Below, piece after piece: positions 18,871 through 30,300 of a stretch of DNA of 63,693 nt; within the stretch, counting starts at the first letter, position 1, and every line of letters starts with the position of its first letter. The stretch comes from Paenibacillus anaericanus (GTDB lineage Bacteria > Bacillota > Bacilli > Paenibacillales > Paenibacillaceae), in the NCBI RefSeq assembly GCF_003994475.1, contig NZ_RZNY01000028.1:230-63922 (forward strand), given 5' to 3'. The notes beneath the pieces are model-generated. The model did no database searches and had not been told where the DNA came from. It was given only the letters and a program-made list of their open reading frames with translations. Made by a program: the position numbers and the translations under genes.

Positions 18871-18979
18871 ATATCATGATAAAAATTCCTATTAGTAAAT
18901 TCAGGATGTTTTTGAGGTTTATCTTTAAAAGTGCAGTGTAATACTGTTTAATAGCTAATCCCAAAAGCTGTAAGCCTCG

Positions 18980-19007
18980 TTGACACGAATAGGTCCATTG
19001 TGATAAA
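18980..19007 (+). promoter_or_regulatory. Candidate promoter of rpmG-secE-nusG
   Basis: A perfect -35 TTGACA (18980-18985) is followed after 16 bases by GATAAA (19002-19007), preceded by a TG-like extension. The remaining 18871-18979 and 19008-19096 show nothing else clear. Confidence 0.6.
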
Positions 19008-19096
19008 GTGTTTTAGGTAGGCCCAATTTTTTATTTTAATTTTGGGTCAATATAGAGACATCTCATATTGTAGAATGTCTTCGGGAGGTGCACATC

Positions 19097-19246
19097 ATGC
19101 GGGTAATTATTACGTTGGCTTGTACGAACTGTAAACAAAGAAACTACACGACAACGAAAAACAAGCGTAACCACCCCGACCGCATGGAGATGAAGAAATT
19201 TTGCAAGTTTTGTAACGAGCAAGTTCCTCATCGCGAAACCAGATAG
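19097..19246 (+). CDS. rpmG: 50S ribosomal protein L33 (zinc-binding type)
   Basis: This 49-residue protein ([20 protein letters not shown]..., ending PHRETR) has the two CxxC pairs CTNC and CKFC of zinc-containing L33. GGGAGGTG lies 7 bases before the ATG. The gene precedes secE and nusG as in Bacillus (rpmGB). It is a component of the large subunit near the E site. Confidence 0.95.
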   Translation: MRVIITLACTNCKQRNYTTTKNKRNHPDRMEMKKFCKFCNEQVPHRETR

Positions 19247-19267
19247 TCTTTGGAGGTGTAGTCGCGC

Positions 19268-19459
19268 GTGAAACGAAGTTTCAAGTCGTTGTTTTCTTTT
19301 TTCTCCGAAAGCTGGGCAGAGCTTAAAAAGGTTCGCTGGCCTAATCGTAAAGAGCTGACCAATTATACGCTGATTGTGCTTGGTACAATTGCAGTTGTCG
19401 CGATTTATTTTTGGGTTCTTGACATCGGCATTTCTGCTGTGATCGAAGCGATAATTTAA
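19268..19459 (+). CDS. secE: Preprotein translocase subunit SecE
   Basis: SecE clamps SecY in the protein-conducting channel. The 63-residue form has a cytoplasmic amphipathic helix with the signature ELKKVRWPNRKEL and one membrane segment (about 34-58, TLIVLGTIAVVAIYFWVLDIG), as in other Gram-positives. GTG at 19268 has GGAGGTG 9 bases upstream. It lies between rpmG and nusG. Confidence 0.94.
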   Translation: MKRSFKSLFSFFSESWAELKKVRWPNRKELTNYTLIVLGTIAVVAIYFWVLDIGISAVIEAII

Positions 19460-19482
19460 GAAGGGTCCTTAGGTGGCTTGAT

Positions 19483-20016
19483 ATGGAAAAAAGATGGTAC
19501 GTCGTTCATACCTATTCTGGGTATGAGAACAAAGTCAAAGCCAATTTAGAAAAGCGTGTCGAGTCTATGGGCATGGAAGACAAGATATTCCGCGTTCTTG
19601 TTCCGATGGAAGAAGAAGTGGTAAACAAAGACGGTAAGAAAAAGACTGTCATGCGTAAAGTTTACCCCGGATATGTCTTGGTGGAAATGGTCCAAACCGA
19701 TGATTCTTGGTATGTTGTTCGCAATACACCAGGAGTTACTGGATTTGTCGGCTCTACAGGTTCTGGTTCCAAACCAACTGCTCTGCTTCCTGAAGAAGTA
19801 GAACAGATCCTTAAACATATGGGTATGGAAGAACCAAAACCAGTTATGGAGTTCGAACTCAAAGAATCCGTACGTATCAAAGTTGGTCCGTTTGCCAATT
19901 TCGTTGGTTCGATCGAAGAAATTCTGGTCGAGAAGAGCAAGGTCAAGGTTCACGTTAACATGTTTGGACGAGAAACCCCGCTTGAACTGGATTACACTCA
20001 AGTGGAGAAAATTTAG
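19483..20016 (+). CDS. nusG: Transcription termination/antitermination factor NusG
   Basis: NusG binds RNA polymerase and affects pausing, termination and coupling to the ribosome. The 177-residue protein has an NGN domain beginning KRWYVVHTYSGYENKVKANLE, with YPGYVLVEM and TPGVTGFVG, and a C-terminal KOW domain (VRIKVGPFANFVGSIEEI). AGGTGG precedes the ATG. Confidence 0.97.
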   Translation: MEKRWYVVHTYSGYENKVKANLEKRVESMGMEDKIFRVLVPMEEEVVNKDGKKKTVMRKVYPGYVLVEMVQTDDSWYVVRNTPGVTGFVGSTGSGSKPTALLPEEVEQILKHMGMEEPKPVMEFELKESVRIKVGPFANFVGSIEEILVEKSKVKVHVNMFGRETPLELDYTQVEKI

Positions 20017-20086
20017 GGTTTCTTGTGTTTTACGTGGGAGGGGCTTCGGTTCCGTCTACCACTACTAGGGCAAGGAGGTGTCTTAC

Positions 20087-20512
20087 ATGGCGAAAAAGAT
20101 TATCAAAGTTGTAAAGTTGCAGATCCCTGCAGCAAAAGCGAATCCTGCACCTCCGGTAGGTCCGGCATTGGGTCAAGCGGGTGTCAACATCATGGCATTC
20201 TGTAAAGAGTTCAACGCACGTACTGCCGATCAAGCAGGTTTGATTATTCCGGTTGAAATTTCGGTGTTTGAAGATCGCTCGTTTACTTTCATCACCAAAA
20301 CTCCTCCGGCAGCCGTTCTACTTCGCGTTGCAGCGAAGATTGAGAAGGGTTCCGGTGAACCAAACAAGAAAAAAGTAGCTACTGTGAATCGCAACGTTGT
20401 TCGTGAAATCGCAGAGCAAAAAATGCCTGACCTTAACGCAGCTTCTGTTGAAGCAGCTATGCGTATGGTTGAAGGTACCGCCCGCAGCATGGGCATCACG
20501 ATCCAAGACTAG
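20087..20512 (+). CDS. rplK: 50S ribosomal protein L11
   Basis: L11 forms the stalk base and is needed for stringent activation of Rel. The 141-residue protein starts [30 protein letters not shown], the classic N terminus, and ends in the rRNA-binding C-terminal domain ([14 protein letters not shown]). ATG 20087 follows AAGGAGGTG by 8 bases; the frame opens 9 bases earlier without a site. Confidence 0.97.
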   Translation: MAKKIIKVVKLQIPAAKANPAPPVGPALGQAGVNIMAFCKEFNARTADQAGLIIPVEISVFEDRSFTFITKTPPAAVLLRVAAKIEKGSGEPNKKKVATVNRNVVREIAEQKMPDLNAASVEAAMRMVEGTARSMGITIQD

Positions 20513-20529
20513 TTTTTGGAGAGTACAAG

Positions 20530-20613
20530 CAACGGAAGTTGTTAATCTTGAAGTGAAGATAGCAACTGAAGTTGCCTCTGATAAATAAGTTTTCCTTTGG
20601 ATAACTTATTTTT
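20530..20613 (+). promoter_or_regulatory. Three small hairpins plus a terminator-like hairpin between rplK and rplA
   Basis: The 153-base gap holds CAAC-GGAA-GTTG (20530-20541), ATCTT-GAAGTG-AAGAT (20545-20560) and GCAAC-TGAA-GTTGC (20562-20575). Next comes a longer hairpin, AATAAGTT/AACTTATT (20584-20591 and 20603-20610) with inner TCC/GGA, ending in a T run to 20613. The last element looks like an attenuator upstream of rplA. A role for L1 binding is inference. Confidence 0.55.
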
Positions 20614-20665
20614 ACAGAGATCAGTGGGAGGAATTTCCGCTAATACCACAAAGGAGGATGAATTC

Positions 20666-21358
20666 ATGGCTAAGCACGGTAAGAAGTACCAAGAAGCTGT
20701 TAAGCTTATTGATAGCGAAGCAACTTATGAGCCTTTAGAAGCTGTTGAGTTGGTGAAAAAGGCAGCGACTGCAAAGTTCGACGAAACCGTTGAGATCGCA
20801 GTTCGTTTGGGTGTAGACCCTCGTAAACAAGACCAAGCTGTTCGTGGCGTAGTAGTTCTACCTCACGGTACAGGTAAAACACAACGCGTTTTGGTTTTTG
20901 CTAAAGGTGAGAAAGCGAAAGAAGCGGAAGCTGCTGGAGCTGACTATGTTGGCGATCAAGACGTAATTAACAAAATCCAACAAGGCTGGTTCGAGTTCGA
21001 TGTTTGCGTAGCAACACCGGACATGATGAGTGAAGTTGGTAAATTGGGTCGTCTGCTTGGTGGTAAAGGTCTTATGCCTAACCCTAAAGCAGGTACAGTT
21101 ACGTTTGACGTAGCTAAAGCGGTTCAAGAAATCAAAGCAGGTAAAATCGAGTATCGTCTAGACAAAGCAGGACAAATTCATGCACCGATCGGTAAAGTGT
21201 CTTTCACTACTGATCAATTGAACGAGAACCTTAAGGCTCTTGTTGATGCATTGAACCGGGCTAAACCGGCTGCTGCTAAAGGCGTTTACTTGAAGAACAT
21301 TGCGATTTCTTCAACAATGGGCCCGAGCGCTCGTGTCAACACTTCTGTATACAGATAA
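20666..21358 (+). CDS. rplA: 50S ribosomal protein L1
   Basis: L1 forms the mobile L1 stalk and in many bacteria represses its own mRNA. The 230-residue protein starts [16 protein letters not shown] and contains the signature [22 protein letters not shown] and the domain II segment [31 protein letters not shown] 20666 follows AAAGGAGG by 8 bases; the longer open frame back to 20597 lacks support. Confidence 0.97.
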   Translation: MAKHGKKYQEAVKLIDSEATYEPLEAVELVKKAATAKFDETVEIAVRLGVDPRKQDQAVRGVVVLPHGTGKTQRVLVFAKGEKAKEAEAAGADYVGDQDVINKIQQGWFEFDVCVATPDMMSEVGKLGRLLGGKGLMPNPKAGTVTFDVAKAVQEIKAGKIEYRLDKAGQIHAPIGKVSFTTDQLNENLKALVDALNRAKPAAAKGVYLKNIAISSTMGPSARVNTSVYR

Positions 21359-21385
21359 TACCACTCGCTTATAGTGAGTTAGGGA

Positions 21386-21414
21386 TTGACATTATGGATG
21401 TCCCTGGGTATACT
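21386..21414 (+). promoter_or_regulatory. Strong sigma-A promoter of rplJ-rplL
   Basis: TTGACA (21386-21391), 17 bases, TATACT (21409-21414). It starts the L10 leader transcript near 21421. Confidence 0.88.
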
Positions 21415-21451
21415 GAGAAAGTTGTTTTGATGTGAGAATTAAATTTGAATA

Positions 21452-21590
21452 TGCTTACCGTAGACAGTAGGTGCCTTCGGGCTTAATTCCCTACCGAGGT
21501 GTTGTGATAGAACGTCAGTATTTTGCAGGTTTCTGCAAAAGATGATTTCATCAGGCCTTCGTGATTCTACGGAGGCTTTTTTAATGGGAT
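21452..21590 (+). ncRNA. Ribosomal protein L10 leader with attenuator
   Basis: The transcript has the L10-leader core CTTACCGTAGACAGTAGGTGCC, a TTCG-capped stem, then TTCCCTACCGAGGTGTTG pairing back to CAGTAGGTG, and GCAGGTTTCTGC. It ends in a terminator-like hairpin GCCTTCGT/ACGGAGGC (21555-21562 and 21569-21576) with six T. L10(L12)4 binding to such leaders in Bacillales regulates rplJ-rplL. Confidence 0.9.
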
Positions 21591-21623
21591 AAGGCCTAGA
21601 AAATCTATCAGGAGGTGTACAGT

Positions 21624-22133
21624 TTGGCAAACGTAAAACTGATTCAAGCAAAACAGGAAGCTGTTGATGTTGTTACTGAGAAGTTGCGCAATAGCGTAAC
21701 GACTGTAGTTGCAGATTACCGCGGACTTAACGTTACTCAAGTTACGGAACTTCGCAAACAGCTTCGTGAAGCTGGTGTGGAATTCCAAGTGCTTAAGAAC
21801 TCGCTAGTTCGTCGTGCTACAGCTGCTGCAGAACTTTCTGAACTGGACGAAGTATTGGTTGGTCCTACAGCCGTTGCGTTCAGTACAGAAGACGCTGTAA
21901 TTCCAGCGAAAATCATTAACGATTTCGCTAAGAAGAACGATGCTCTTAAAATAAAAGGTGGCGTGGTTGAAGGTAAGGTAGTAGGCGTTGATCAAATCAA
22001 AGCGCTTGCGGATCTTCCATCCCGCGATGGTCTCCTTTCCATGCTCCTCAGCGTGCTTCAAGCTCCAGTGCGCAACTTCGCACTTGCAGTCAAAGCCGTT
22101 GCAGAGAAAGAAGAAGGCAACGCAAGCGCGTAA
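21624..22133 (+). CDS. rplJ: 50S ribosomal protein L10
   Basis: L10 anchors L7/L12 dimers to the stalk. The 169-residue protein begins [17 protein letters not shown] with conserved [16 protein letters not shown] and [12 protein letters not shown], and ends in the helix that binds L12. The start is TTG at 21624: GGAGGTG lies 6 bases before it and the N terminus matches the family. Expression is expected to respond to the L10 leader. Confidence 0.96.
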   Translation: MANVKLIQAKQEAVDVVTEKLRNSVTTVVADYRGLNVTQVTELRKQLREAGVEFQVLKNSLVRRATAAAELSELDEVLVGPTAVAFSTEDAVIPAKIINDFAKKNDALKIKGGVVEGKVVGVDQIKALADLPSRDGLLSMLLSVLQAPVRNFALAVKAVAEKEEGNASA

Positions 22134-22198
22134 ACTTCTTCTGACTCAAGTGATTTAAAATAATCAACCAAATAAACTAATATAACGGAGGTTCAACC

Positions 22199-22558
22199 AT
22201 GAGTAAAGAAACTATTTTGGAAGAAATCAAAGGTATGACCGTTCTTGAACTGAACGATCTTGTTAAAGCAATCGAAGAAGAATTTGGTGTAACTGCAGCA
22301 GCTCCAGTAGCAGCAGCAGGTGCCGCAGCTGTAGAAGCTGAAGAGCAATCCGAATTCGACGTAATTTTGAATGGTGCTGGCGCATCCAAAATCAACGTTA
22401 TCAAAGTCGTTCGCGAAATTACAGGCCTAGGCTTGAAAGAAGCAAAAGACCTTGTTGACAATGCACCAAAACCAATCAAAGAAAAAGTTGGCAAAGAAGA
22501 AGCAGACGCAGTAAAAGCGAAATTGGAAGAAGCAGGCGCTTCTGTAGAAGTGAAGTAA
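22199..22558 (+). CDS. rplL: 50S ribosomal protein L7/L12
   Basis: L7/L12 is the multicopy stalk protein that recruits translation GTPases. The 119-residue protein has an N-terminal dimerisation helix pair, an alanine-rich hinge (about 33-48) and the C-terminal domain with [30 protein letters not shown] precedes the ATG. It is the last gene of the rplJL operon. Confidence 0.97.
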   Translation: MSKETILEEIKGMTVLELNDLVKAIEEEFGVTAAAPVAAAGAAAVEAEEQSEFDVILNGAGASKINVIKVVREITGLGLKEAKDLVDNAPKPIKEKVGKEEADAVKAKLEEAGASVEVK

Positions 22559-22578
22559 TTCCATCTCTGCTATACACA

Positions 22579-22612
22579 AACCCCTTGAATCAAATTCAAG
22601 GGGTTTTGTTTT
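22579..22612 (+). terminator. Terminator after rplL
   Basis: CCCCTTGAAT (22581-22590), loop CAA, ATTCAAGGGG (22594-22603), then TTTTGTTTT. Flanking AA/TT extends the stem. Confidence 0.93.
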
Positions 22613-22674
22613 AGTTAGAAGTAAGAATGAGAATGATAAATCTATTAAAACCGTTAACCGGAGGGAATGTAACA

Positions 22675-23271
22675 ATGTCTGATCATTACTATACCAGTAA
22701 GCCGAAGGCTGATCATGACCGAAAGGTTTGGGAGACACAGCTAAAGGGGCAAGTATTCCGATTTGTAAGCGACGCAGGGGTATTCGCCAAGAGTGGTGTT
22801 GATTATGGCAGTAGGACATTAATTGAAGCAATGGAAATTCCGAAGGGTGCTCAGGTGCTAGATATCGGTTGTGGATACGGTCCTATAGGTCTAACAGCTG
22901 CAAAACTTGTTGTTCATGGGCATGTTACAATGATCGATGTTAACAGTCGGGCGGTAGAATTAGCACGAGAGAATGCTGCGCTGAACAAGGTGGATAATGT
23001 AACTGTATTAGAGAGTGATTTGTTTGAGGCACTGGGAGAACAAAAATTCGATGTTGTTCTGACTAATCCGCCAATTCGGGCAGGCAAAGAAACGGTACAT
23101 GCTATTTTCGAAGGGGCTTCTGAACGGTTAAAGCAAGGGGGCACACTGTGGATTGTTATTCAGAAAAAGCAGGGGGCACCATCCGCACTTCGTAAACTGG
23201 AATCACTTTTTACGAAGGTGGAAGAAGTGACCAAGGATAAAGGATACCGAATATACAAGGCTACGAAGTAA
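22675..23271 (+). CDS. Class I SAM-dependent methyltransferase, RsmC-like (YbxB)
   Basis: The 198-residue protein resembles the catalytic half of RsmC, the 16S rRNA guanine-N2 methyltransferase, and B. subtilis YbxB. It shows motif I LDIGCGYGPIGL, the acidic VTMIDVNSRAVELA, and the N2-methylase signature LTNPPIRAG. The N terminus DHYYTSKP is typical. ATG 22675 has GGAGGG 8 bases upstream; the frame opens earlier without support. It lies between rplL and rpoB, as in Bacillus, but after a terminator. The exact substrate is unproven. Confidence 0.88.
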   Translation: MSDHYYTSKPKADHDRKVWETQLKGQVFRFVSDAGVFAKSGVDYGSRTLIEAMEIPKGAQVLDIGCGYGPIGLTAAKLVVHGHVTMIDVNSRAVELARENAALNKVDNVTVLESDLFEALGEQKFDVVLTNPPIRAGKETVHAIFEGASERLKQGGTLWIVIQKKQGAPSALRKLESLFTKVEEVTKDKGYRIYKATK

Positions 23272-23654
23272 TGAAGTAGATAGAAAAGAATCAAAAGAAG
23301 AAGAGTTGAAAGATATAGGTTGACTTAGAAAATTGAATGTGATATTATTATAAAATGTCAGTATTAGGATGGTCTTTGTGACTTTAGTTTGCTGAAATGT
23401 CAAGAGTTTTACGAGAACAATGCATTAAATCATATTGTTTGACGTATAATATGCACATTTTGGGCAAATCTACTGAATACGAGGACATCAGGGCAGAAGT
23501 GTCACAGATAATGGTGCTCTTTTTTCGAAAGCATTCGATAAGGGCTTTTCTTTATTTGTGGATGAATCCGTTGTTCTTGAACCTATTATAAGGGTACAAA
23601 CACGGGTTCGCAATCAATTTTTTAAAGTGAGTAGACATGAGGGGTGAGTTAAAG
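23272..23654 (+). promoter_or_regulatory. rpoB promoter and long leader
   Basis: A sigma-A promoter TTGACT (23320-23325), 17 bases, TATTAT (23343-23348) is clear. A second TATAAT at 23445-23450 has no good -35. The leader of about 300 bases contains no convincing gene; the short open frame 23397-23591 has no ribosome binding site. A T-rich stretch TCTTTTTTCG (23518-23527) and GGGCTTTTC (23552-23560) hint at pausing or attenuation but no stable hairpin was identified by eye. Confidence 0.65.
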
Positions 23655-26600
23655 TTGGCAGGACATCTTGTTCAATATGGTCGACGCACTCGGCGAAGTT
23701 ATGCGCGAATTAACGAGGTACTCGAAATTCCGAACCTGATCGAGATCCAACAGAAATCGTATGAATGGTTCTTGGAAGAGGGCCTACGGGAAATGTTTCA
23801 TGACATTTCGCCGATTCAGGATTTCACGGGGAATTTGGTGTTGGAATTTATCGATTACAGCCTGGGCGAACCAAAGTATACAGTAGACGACGCGAAAGAA
23901 CGTGACGTGACATATGCGGCGCCGCTTAGGGTTAAAGTCCGGCTCATTAATAAGGAAACCGGCGAAGTTAAAGAGCAGGAAGTGTTCATGGGAGATTTCC
24001 CATTGATGACGGAAACCGGCACTTTTATTATTAATGGTGCAGAACGGGTTATTGTCAGCCAATTGGTTCGCTCTCCTAGCGTCTATTTCAACACGAAAGT
24101 AGATAAAAACGGTAAGAAAACATATGCTGCTACGGTTATTCCTAACCGCGGTGCATGGCTGGAACTTGAGACGGATGCGAAGGATATTGTATATGTTCGT
24201 ATCGACCGTACTCGTAAAATTCCAGTTACCGTACTACTCCGTTCGCTTGGGTTTGGGACGGACGCAGAAATCTTAGATTTGCTCGGAAACGATGAATATA
24301 TCCGTAACACCTTGGATAAAGACAACACGGATTCGACGGAGAAAGCTCTCATTGAAATTTACGAGCGTCTTCGTCCGGGTGAACCTCCGACTCTCGATAA
24401 TGCGAAGAGTCTATTGGTGGCGCGTTTCTTTGATCCAAAACGTTATGATCTGGCCAATGTAGGCCGCTATAAGGTAAATAAGAAGCTTCATATTAAGAAT
24501 CGTCTTTTCAACCAGCGTCTTGCTGAGAGTCTTATTGACATCAGTACAGGTGAAATTATCGCGGAAGCAGGCCAAATGGTCGATCGGCGTTTGCTGGATG
24601 AAATACTCCCTTATTTGGAGAATGGCGTAGGTTTCAAAAACTACCATGTTGCTAACGGTGTTCTTGATGCTAATGATGTGCCGCTCCAAACTATCGACAT
24701 TTTCTCGCCGATTGAAGATGGGAAAGTAGTTAAGGTTATTGCGAATTGTAATATCGACAAGTCAGTGAAACATATCACGCCTGCTGATATCATTTCGTCA
24801 ATCAGTTACTTCTTGAATTTGCTACACGGTATTGGTAGCACGGATGATATCGATCATCTTGGCAACCGCCGTCTGCGTTCCGTAGGTGAACTGCTTCAGA
24901 ACCAGTTCCGTATTGGTTTGTCACGGATGGAACGTGTTGTACGCGAGAGAATGTCAATTCAGGATGCTAATGTTATCACGCCTCAAGCGTTGATTAACAT
25001 ACGCCCTGTAATTGCTTCAATTAAAGAGTTCTTTGGTAGCTCCCAGTTGTCACAGTTTATGGATCAGACGAACCCACTTGCAGAATTGACGCATAAACGT
25101 CGTCTGTCAGCCCTAGGACCCGGCGGTTTGACGCGGGAACGTGCGGGCTTTGAAGTACGGGACGTCCATCATTCACACTATGGCCGGATGTGTCCAATCG
25201 AGACTCCAGAAGGACCGAACATTGGGTTGATTAACTCATTGTCTACATTTGCTCGCATTAATGAGTATGGCTTCATTGAAGCTCCATACCGTTGGGTAGA
25301 TCCGAAGACAGCGAAAGTTACGGATCAAATTGCTTATGTAACTGCCGATGAGGAAGACAACTATATCATCGCTCAAGCGAACGCTATCCTTAACGAGGAT
25401 GGTACGTTCCAAGATGAGAATGTTATCGTTCGTTACAATAAACAAGCAGACAACATCCTGACAATGCCAAGTGATCGTGTAGATTACATGGACGTTTCTC
25501 CTAAACAGGTTGTATCCGTAGCTACGGCGCTCATCCCGTTCCTAGAGAACGATGACTCTAACCGTGCGCTAATGGGATCAAACATGCAACGCCAAGCGGT
25601 ACCTCTTCTTATACCAAAAGCCCCGCTCGTGGGAACAGGTATGGAGCATAAGTCTGCTAAAGATTCCGGCGTATGTATTGTGTCCAAATACGATGGTATT
25701 ATCGAACGTTCTGCAGCTAATGAAATTTGGTTGCGTCGGATCGAGACTGTAGACGGCAAGGAAGTCAAAGGCGACCTTGTTAAACATAAATTGCACAAAT
25801 TTATGCGTTCTAACCAAGGGACATGCATCAACCAACGTCCAATCGTTAAACACGGAGATGTAGTCAAAGCAGGAGATATTCTTGCGGATGGACCATCAAC
25901 GGAAATGGGCGAATTGGCACTTGGACGAAACGTAGTCGTTGCCTTCATGACTTGGGAAGGTTACAACTATGAGGATGCAATCCTACTGAGTGAGAAGCTT
26001 GTGAAAGAAGACGTGTATACGTCAATTCACATTGAAGAATACGAGTCTGAAGCCCGTGATACGAAGCTTGGACCGGAAGAAATCACTCGTGATATTCCAA
26101 ACGTAGGTGAAGAAGCGCTTCGTAACCTTGACGAACGCGGTATTATCCGTGTTGGTGCTGAAATTGGTGCAGGTGACATCTTGGTTGGTAAAGTAACACC
26201 TAAAGGGGTTACAGAACTGACTGCAGAAGAACGCCTTCTACATGCGATTTTCGGTGAGAAAGCTCGCGAAGTGCGTGATACTTCCCTTCGAGTGCCTCAT
26301 GGTACTGACGGTATTGTCGTTGACGTTAAAGTGTTCACTCGTGAGAATGGCGATGAATTGCCACCAGGTGTGAACCAACTCGTTCGGGTATATATTGCCC
26401 AAAAACGTAAAATATCCGAAGGTGACAAAATGGCAGGACGTCACGGTAATAAGGGTGTCGTAGCTCGTATTTTACCTGAAGAGGATATGCCGTTTATGCC
26501 TGATGGTACACCAGTTCAAGTCGTGCTTAACCCACTAGGGGTTCCGTCACGGATGAACATTGGTCAGGTATTGGAGATCCATCTAGGTATGGCAGCTCTT

Positions 26601-27200
26601 CGTCTCGGTATTCACGTAGCAACACCAGTATTTGATGGTGCTAGTGAGTACGACGTATTTGATGCAATGGAAGAAGCAGGCATGCAGCGTAATGGTAAGA
26701 CTGTGTTGTACGATGGTCGCACGGGGGATCGCTTTGAACGCGAAGTAACCGTCGGTGTCATGCACATGATCAAACTGGCGCACATGGTTGATGATAAAAT
26801 CCATGCCCGTTCAACTGGACCATACTCACTCGTTACGCAACAGCCTCTGGGCGGTAAAGCTCAGTTTGGTGGACAGCGCTTCGGAGAGATGGAAGTGTGG
26901 GCGCTTGAAGCTTATGGCGCCGCGTATACACTGCAGGAAATTTTAACAGTTAAATCCGATGACGTGGTTGGTCGGGTGAAAACCTACGAATCTATCGTCA
27001 AAGGTGAAAATGTGCCAGAACCTGGCGTACCGGAATCCTTCAAGGTCTTGATCAAAGAGCTTCAAAGTTTAGGGATGGATGTTAAAATCCTGAGCGAAAA
27101 CGAAGAAGAGATTGAGATGAAAGAAATGGACGATGAAGATGATGCGGCAGGAGATAAATTGAGCCTGAACTTAGAGGGCGCGGAAGTCGGCGCAGAATAA
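23655..27200 (+). CDS. rpoB: DNA-directed RNA polymerase subunit beta
   Basis: The beta subunit forms half of the active cleft. The product is 1181 residues, typical for Paenibacillus-type beta. The rifampicin pocket reads [20 protein letters not shown] then [12 protein letters not shown], the sensitive wild-type form. Conserved [41 protein letters not shown] and [12 protein letters not shown] are present; the tail is acidic. The start is TTG at 23655 ([11 protein letters not shown]), with GGGGTGA 7 bases upstream; the ATG at 23637 overlaps that site and would add six unconserved residues. Confidence 0.96.
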   Translation: MAGHLVQYGRRTRRSYARINEVLEIPNLIEIQQKSYEWFLEEGLREMFHDISPIQDFTGNLVLEFIDYSLGEPKYTVDDAKERDVTYAAPLRVKVRLINKETGEVKEQEVFMGDFPLMTETGTFIINGAERVIVSQLVRSPSVYFNTKVDKNGKKTYAATVIPNRGAWLELETDAKDIVYVRIDRTRKIPVTVLLRSLGFGTDAEILDLLGNDEYIRNTLDKDNTDSTEKALIEIYERLRPGEPPTLDNAKSLLVARFFDPKRYDLANVGRYKVNKKLHIKNRLFNQRLAESLIDISTGEIIAEAGQMVDRRLLDEILPYLENGVGFKNYHVANGVLDANDVPLQTIDIFSPIEDGKVVKVIANCNIDKSVKHITPADIISSISYFLNLLHGIGSTDDIDHLGNRRLRSVGELLQNQFRIGLSRMERVVRERMSIQDANVITPQALINIRPVIASIKEFFGSSQLSQFMDQTNPLAELTHKRRLSALGPGGLTRERAGFEVRDVHHSHYGRMCPIETPEGPNIGLINSLSTFARINEYGFIEAPYRWVDPKTAKVTDQIAYVTADEEDNYIIAQANAILNEDGTFQDENVIVRYNKQADNILTMPSDRVDYMDVSPKQVVSVATALIPFLENDDSNRALMGSNMQRQAVPLLIPKAPLVGTGMEHKSAKDSGVCIVSKYDGIIERSAANEIWLRRIETVDGKEVKGDLVKHKLHKFMRSNQGTCINQRPIVKHGDVVKAGDILADGPSTEMGELALGRNVVVAFMTWEGYNYEDAILLSEKLVKEDVYTSIHIEEYESEARDTKLGPEEITRDIPNVGEEALRNLDERGIIRVGAEIGAGDILVGKVTPKGVTELTAEERLLHAIFGEKAREVRDTSLRVPHGTDGIVVDVKVFTRENGDELPPGVNQLVRVYIAQKRKISEGDKMAGRHGNKGVVARILPEEDMPFMPDGTPVQVVLNPLGVPSRMNIGQVLEIHLGMAALRLGIHVATPVFDGASEYDVFDAMEEAGMQRNGKTVLYDGRTGDRFEREVTVGVMHMIKLAHMVDDKIHARSTGPYSLVTQQPLGGKAQFGGQRFGEMEVWALEAYGAAYTLQEILTVKSDDVVGRVKTYESIVKGENVPEPGVPESFKVLIKELQSLGMDVKILSENEEEIEMKEMDDEDDAAGDKLSLNLEGAEVGAE

Positions 27201-27264
27201 CATCCTGACGGCCTATGCTGTCGTGTGATGAAGATTTTCGCAGTGGAAGCTGCCTTATTGGACA

Positions 27265-27289
27265 ATCGGCCTGCCACTTGGCGGCCGAT
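27265..27289 (+). other. Hairpin in the rpoB-rpoC gap
   Basis: ATCGGCC (27265-27271) pairs with GGCCGAT (27283-27289), and the inner GCC/GGC extends it around the loop ACTT with one bulge. No T run follows, so it is more likely an RNA processing or stability element than a terminator. Confidence 0.55.
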
Positions 27290-27394
27290 GTTTCCAAAAT
27301 AGATAGATTGAATTAGGGAGACCGTGGAGACACAGTCTTTCGTTCACTCTATCCAGATTGTTAATATCAGGACTTGGTTAAGGAGGGATGCTCC

Positions 27395-30300
27395 TTGTTG
27401 GACGTTAACAACTTCGAGTTTATGAAAATTGGGCTTGCTTCCCCAGATAAAATTCGTTCTTGGTCCCGCGGAGAAGTCAAGAAACCGGAAACAATTAACT
27501 ACCGTACATTGAAACCGGAAAAGGAAGGGCTCTTTTGCGAGAAGATATTTGGCCCGACCAAAGACTGGGAATGTCATTGCGGTAAATATAAGCGTGTCCG
27601 TTATAAAGGCGTTGTCTGCGATCGCTGCGGCGTTGAAGTTACAAGAGCTAAAGTACGTCGTGAACGTATGGGGCATATTGAGCTTGCTGCACCAGTTTCG
27701 CATATTTGGTATTTCAAAGGGATTCCATCCCGTATGGGTCTTGCACTCGACATGTCGCCACGTTCTTTAGAAGAGATTATTTACTTTGCATCTTATGTAG
27801 TAACGGATCCAGGTGAAACTCCTCTTGAGAAAAAGCAGCTTCTGTCCGAGAAAGAATACCGTAGCTATCGTGAAAAGTATGGTTATGGTTTCCATGCTGG
27901 TATGGGTGCTGAAGCTGTGAAGAAATTGCTTCAGGATATCGATATTGAAAAAGATTTAGAGTTTCTTAAGGAAGAGTTGCGTACGGCTCAAGGACAACGT
28001 CGTAACCGTGCTATCAAACGTCTAGAAGTTATCGAGGCATTCCGCAATTCTGGTAACGAACCAGAATGGATGATCCTTGATGTACTTCCAGTTATTCCAC
28101 CGGAACTTCGTCCGATGGTTCAACTTGATGGTGGACGTTTCGCGACTTCTGACTTAAATGACTTGTATCGTCGTGTAATTAACCGCAACAACCGACTGAA
28201 ACGACTTCTTGATCTCGGTGCACCAGATATTATCGTGCAAAATGAGAAACGGATGCTCCAAGAAGCGGTTGATGCTTTGATCGATAACGGCCGTCGTGGT
28301 CGTCCAGTAACAGGTCCAGGTAACCGTCCACTTAAATCCCTCAGCCACATGCTGAAAGGTAAACAAGGACGTTTCCGTCAGAACTTGCTCGGTAAACGGG
28401 TCGACTATTCTGGTCGTTCAGTTATCGTAGTAGGACCTTATCTCAAAATGTACCAATGTGGTCTTCCGAAGGAAATGGCGCTTGAACTATTCAAACCGTT
28501 TGTAATGAAAGAACTGGTCAACAAAGGACTGGCTCATAACATTAAGAGCGCGAAGAGAAAAGTAGAACGTGTCAGCCCAGAAGTATGGGATGTATTGGAA
28601 GAAGTCATTAGAGAGCATCCGGTTCTTCTGAACCGTGCACCAACACTTCACCGTCTCGGTATTCAAGCATTTGAACCGATTTTGGTTGAAGGCCGTGCAA
28701 TTCGTCTTCACCCACTCGTATGTACAGCATATAACGCTGACTTTGACGGTGACCAAATGGCGGTTCACGTACCGTTGTCTGCGGAAGCTCAGGCAGAAGC
28801 TCGCATATTGATGCTAGCTTCCGGTAACATCCTGAACCCTAAAGACGGCAAACCAGTAGTTACGCCTTCACAGGATATGGTCCTTGGTTCTTTCTATCTA
28901 ACGATGGATAACAAAGAAGCTAAAGGTACTGGCATGATTCTCCGCTCGGTAAACGAAGCGGTATCAGCATACCAACGTGGTACAGCTGAACTACATGCAC
29001 GTGTTGCTATTCCTGCTAAAGCGCTCAACAAAACTGGATTCACAGAAGCACAACAAAATGCGTTGCTTATTACTACTGTGGGTAAGATTATCTTTAATGA
29101 AATCTTCCCATCCACATTCCCATATATTAACGATGCGACTCGTGCGAACTTGTTCCAAGGGACACCTGATCACTTCTTTATCTTTGATAAGGGCGCTAAT
29201 ATTACGGAACGTATCAATGAAGCACCTCAAGCTAATGGGATAGGTAAAGAGTATCTGGGCGAAATTATCGGTCGATGCTTTGAAATTTATCACACTACGG
29301 AAACTTCAGTGATCCTGGATAGAATTAAGCAAACTGGATTTACTTATTCTACCCGTTCCGGTGTTAGTATTGCGGTTTCTGACGTTATTGTTCCAGATGA
29401 AAAACCGGCTATTCTTCACGAGTCTGATGAGAAAGTCCGTGTCGTTACGAATCAATACCGTCGTGGTTTGATTACAAACGAAGAGCGGTATGACCGTGTT
29501 ATTGCAATCTGGGGTAAAACTAAAGATCAAATTACCGAAGTATTGATGAAATCGATGGATCGTTACAATTCCATCATGCTCATGGTTGACTCCAAAGCAC
29601 GGGGTAACAAATCGCAGATTACTCAGCTCGGCGGTATGCGTGGTTTGATGGCCAACCCATCAGGACGTATCATCGAGTTGCCAATCAAATCGAACTTCCG
29701 TGAAGGACTAACCGTCCTCGAGTACTTCCTTTCGACGCATGGTGCTCGTAAAGGTTTGGCGGATACTGCACTACGGACAGCTGACTCTGGTTACTTGACT
29801 CGTCGTCTCGTAGACGTTGCACAAGATGTGATCGTGCGCGAAGAGGATTGTGGCACGGATAAAGGCTTCTCTGTTAGTGTCATCCAAGACGGTAAAGAGG
29901 TTATTGAGGATCTGTATGACCGGATCGAAGGACGTTACTCTTTCGAAACGATCAAGCATCCTGAGACCGGTGCGGTTATTGCTCAGCGCAACGAACTGAT
30001 CGATTCCGACAAAGCACATGAGATCGTCAATGCTGGCGTTACTAAACTGCAAATTCGTTCGGTACTTAGTTGCCGTGCTCGCCATGGCGTGTGTAAGAAA
30101 TGCTACGGTCGTAACTTGGCTACAGGCAAACATGTTGAAATTGGTGAAGCAGTTGGTATCATCGCTGCACAATCTATCGGAGAACCGGGAACTCAGCTCA
30201 CCATGCGTACGTTCCATACCGGGGGCGTTGCGGGTGATGATATTACGCAAGGTTTGCCGCGTATCGTCGAAATGTTTGAGGCACGGAATCCGAAAGGTCA

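Noticed and set aside
23445..23450. Second rpoB promoter at TATAAT
   Set aside because: No acceptable -35 or extended -10 accompanies it.
23397..23591. Possible leader peptide before rpoB
   Set aside because: It has no Shine-Dalgarno sequence and no familiar composition; more likely chance in an AT-rich leader.
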